A stretch of DNA of 64,000 bases from positions 124,001 to 188,000 of the forward strand of contig CAWCVC010000008.1 in the NCBI GenBank assembly GCA_963798805.1, read 5' to 3'. Both the position numbers and the translations under genes were made by a program. Below, piece after piece: positions 62,268-64,000 of this stretch. Position 1 is the first letter of the stretch, and each line of letters starts with the position of its first letter. The DNA comes from CAVZCK01 sp963798805. GTDB lineage: Bacteria > Pseudomonadota > Alphaproteobacteria > Rhizobiales > Rhodomicrobiaceae. A model generated the notes under the pieces. The model did not search any database and was not told the origin of the DNA. It saw nothing but the letters and a program-made list of their open reading frames with translations.

Positions 62268-64000
62268 ATGGCGGGAAAGCAGAAGATTGGCGCGAATTTG
62301 GCGCGACCGCGGGCTGCTCTGCTAGCCAGCGCCGTCCAACATTTGCAGGCCGGCCGGCTTGACGAGGCCCGCAAGGCTTATCGCGCATTGCTCGCCGCCG
62401 ACGCGCGGCATGTTATTGCTCTTCATCACCTCGGCATCGTCGAACATCAGCTTGGCCAAAGCGAAGAGGCGATCCGCCTTCTCCGGCGGGCTCTGGAACT
62501 GAAGCCGGCGAATGCGCAGGCGCATTCCGATCTCGCAGTCATTCTCATGCAGCTTGGCCGGGACGGCGAAGCAGCCGAGGCATGCAACAAAGCCGTTATG
62601 CTCGATGCGGGTTTCGCCGCGGCCCATGCAAATCTCGGCGATCTGATGCGAAGACGCGGCGATCATGTCGCCGCCGAGCGCTGCTATGCACGCGCCATCG
62701 AATTGCAGCCGGGCTTTGCGCCTGCCCATATCGGCCGCGCCGAGTCGCTGGTGGCTCTCGACCGGCTCGACGATGCAATGGCCGCGAGTGAGGCGGCCAT
62801 ACGCCTCGTCCCCGCGCATGCTGAGGGTCATGCCGCCAAAGGGCTCGTTCTCGACCGGATGGGTAGGTTCGAAGAGGCGATCACCGCCTATCAGCAAGCT
62901 CTGCGCCTCGATCCGAAGCTCGCCGTCATCCATCTGCGACTTGCCAGCACCTATCAGGCGCAGGGGCGGCTCGACGAGGCGCTCGCCGCGACCGCCCGCG
63001 CGCTGGAGTCCGATCCGCAATATGCAGAAGCCTATCACAGCCGGGCTCGAATACTGCAGAGATTGGGGCGGATCGGCGAAGCGTTCGCCGCCTATGAGCG
63101 CGCGTTGAAGGCGAAGCCCGCATTTGCCGAAGCGTTCGCCAGTCTGGGACTCCTGCAGCACCAGACCGGCCGCGGCGATGATGCTGTGGAGACGCTGATG
63201 CGCGCCATCGACCTCGCTCCGGAAAACGGCTCCGTTTACGTCAAGCTCGCCAATGTCTTGAAAGAACAAAAGCGCTACGTGGAGGCGCTCGAGATCTACC
63301 GGGCGATGCTCAACCTGCCGGGCGCTCCGCCGCCGGCCGGGCTTTACGATTATTGCAGCTTGCGCCGCCAGATCTGCGACTGGAATGGCTTGGACGAGGC
63401 GGAGCGGCGTGCGATCGACGCGGTCATCGCAAGCCGCGAGCCGGTGCCGCCTTTTCCTTCGCTGGCGATGCATTGCACGCCGGAAGATCACCTGTCCCTG
63501 GCGCGGCTCTGGGCATCAGCATTTATGGAAAATAGCGCGCCGGCAGCGCCTCGATTGGCATCTGGCGCTCGATCGGGCGACGGTCGTATCCGTCTCGGCT
63601 ATCTTTCCTCGGACTTCTTTGAACATGCGACGGCCAGCCTAATCGCAGAGCTGATCGAGCGGCACGACCGCGCCCGTTTCGAGGTGATCGCCTATTGCTC
63701 GAGCCCCGAAGACGGCAGTGCCCTACGCAGGCGGCTGATGACCGCCTTCGATCGCTTCGTCACCATCCGCGAGCATTCGCATCGCGATGCAGCGGCGCTT
63801 ATAGCCCGGGACGGCATCGATATTCTGATCGACCTCAAAGGCTATACGCGTGACGCGCGCAGCATGATCCCGGCGCGGCGACCGGCGCCCATCCAGGTCA
63901 ACTATCTCGGCTATCCGAGTACTATGGGCGCGCCATTCATCGACTACATCATCGCCGATCCGTTCATAGCGCCGATGGAACGTCAGCGCTATTTCGACGA
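62268..64000 (+). CDS. TPR protein with O-GlcNAc transferase-like domain (3' end outside window)
   Basis: From ATG 62268 the frame runs off the window after 577 codons. About ten tetratricopeptide repeats (residues about 20-360; LDEARKAYRALLAADARHVI, AEAYHSRARILQRLGRIGEA) are followed by a Cys-containing linker (DYCSLRRQICDWNGLDEAER). The start of the glycosyltransferase 41 (SPINDLY/OGT) domain follows: IRLGYLSSDFFEHATASLIA, then LIDLKGYTRDARSMIPARRP and QVNYLGYPSTMGAPFIDYII. The layout matches bacterial OGT-like proteins that glycosylate cytoplasmic or surface proteins such as flagellins. The donor-binding C-terminal part is not visible. Confidence 0.93.
   Translation, partial: MAGKQKIGANLARPRAALLASAVQHLQAGRLDEARKAYRALLAADARHVIALHHLGIVEHQLGQSEEAIRLLRRALELKPANAQAHSDLAVILMQLGRDGEAAEACNKAVMLDAGFAAAHANLGDLMRRRGDHVAAERCYARAIELQPGFAPAHIGRAESLVALDRLDDAMAASEAAIRLVPAHAEGHAAKGLVLDRMGRFEEAITAYQQALRLDPKLAVIHLRLASTYQAQGRLDEALAATARALESDPQYAEAYHSRARILQRLGRIGEAFAAYERALKAKPAFAEAFASLGLLQHQTGRGDDAVETLMRAIDLAPENGSVYVKLANVLKEQKRYVEALEIYRAMLNLPGAPPPAGLYDYCSLRRQICDWNGLDEAERRAIDAVIASREPVPPFPSLAMHCTPEDHLSLARLWASAFMENSAPAAPRLASGARSGDGRIRLGYLSSDFFEHATASLIAELIERHDRARFEVIAYCSSPEDGSALRRRLMTAFDRFVTIREHSHRDAAALIARDGIDILIDLKGYTRDARSMIPARRPAPIQVNYLGYPSTMGAPFIDYIIADPFIAPMERQRYFD

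Overview
The window looks like a chromosomal piece of an alphaproteobacterium, most likely order Hyphomicrobiales (Rhizobiales). The reasons are high GC, the rpmH-rnpA-yidC and lptC-lptA-lptB-rpoN gene orders, an HWE-type sensor kinase, promoters of the EcfG general-stress type (GGAAC, 17 bp, CGTT), and short palindromic repeats of the kind scattered through Rhizobiales genomes. This placement is inferred from gene content; no rRNA or other phylogenetic marker could be compared.

1-7.3 kb: housekeeping start (yidC partial, rnpA, rpmH), a DUF72 gene with an odd start, a decayed MerR gene, a TVP38/TMEM64 membrane protein followed by a MerA/Lpd-like flavoprotein and an orphan histidine kinase, then a terminator and tRNA-Arg(ACG). 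7.4-14.2 kb: the most interesting part. A two-gene operon encodes an uncharacterised protein and a small protein whose frame runs through an in-frame UGA in a UGSC motif. The UGA is followed at the right distance by a perfect hairpin with GU in its loop, so it reads as a selenoprotein gene. Divergent from it is a 1604-residue exported TPR-CHAT (caspase-like) protein.

14.2-30.8 kb: a catabolic island. A LacI regulator with a clear operator controls an M24-fold enzyme and a 3-hydroxyisobutyrate-dehydrogenase-like enzyme. A complete Liv-type ABC importer follows. A convergent operon encodes a cyclase-family hydrolase, a histidinol-dehydrogenase-family enzyme and an SDR split by an IS1380-family element whose ends and CTAG target duplication can be placed to the base. 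An exported alpha/beta hydrolase and a TrmB-type regulator close the island. Several remnants (solute-binding protein, glutamine amidotransferase) show that it is eroding.

31-49.7 kb: signalling and stress. It holds a four-PAS/two-GAF HWE kinase overlapping its response regulator, an Lrp regulator divergent from a fused indolepyruvate ferredoxin oxidoreductase and a leucine-dehydrogenase-type enzyme, a second single-domain response regulator, an orphan TRAP binding protein, a TauE/SafE exporter, a VOC protein, a small Pro/Gly-rich membrane protein, a glycogen-debranching-type glucosidase, and two tandem LuxR regulators. EcfG-type promoters lie upstream of the second response regulator and the small membrane protein; weaker ones lie upstream of the kinase and the glucosidase.

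49.7-64 kb: an orphan HlyD adaptor, a DJ-1/PfpI protein overlapping an AraC/GlxA regulator, a basic-amino-acid ABC importer, paired CTAG-ended palindromes, then rpoN, lptB, lptA, lptC and rnd (LPS export and core functions), an SDR, and the first part of a TPR O-GlcNAc-transferase-like protein running off the end.
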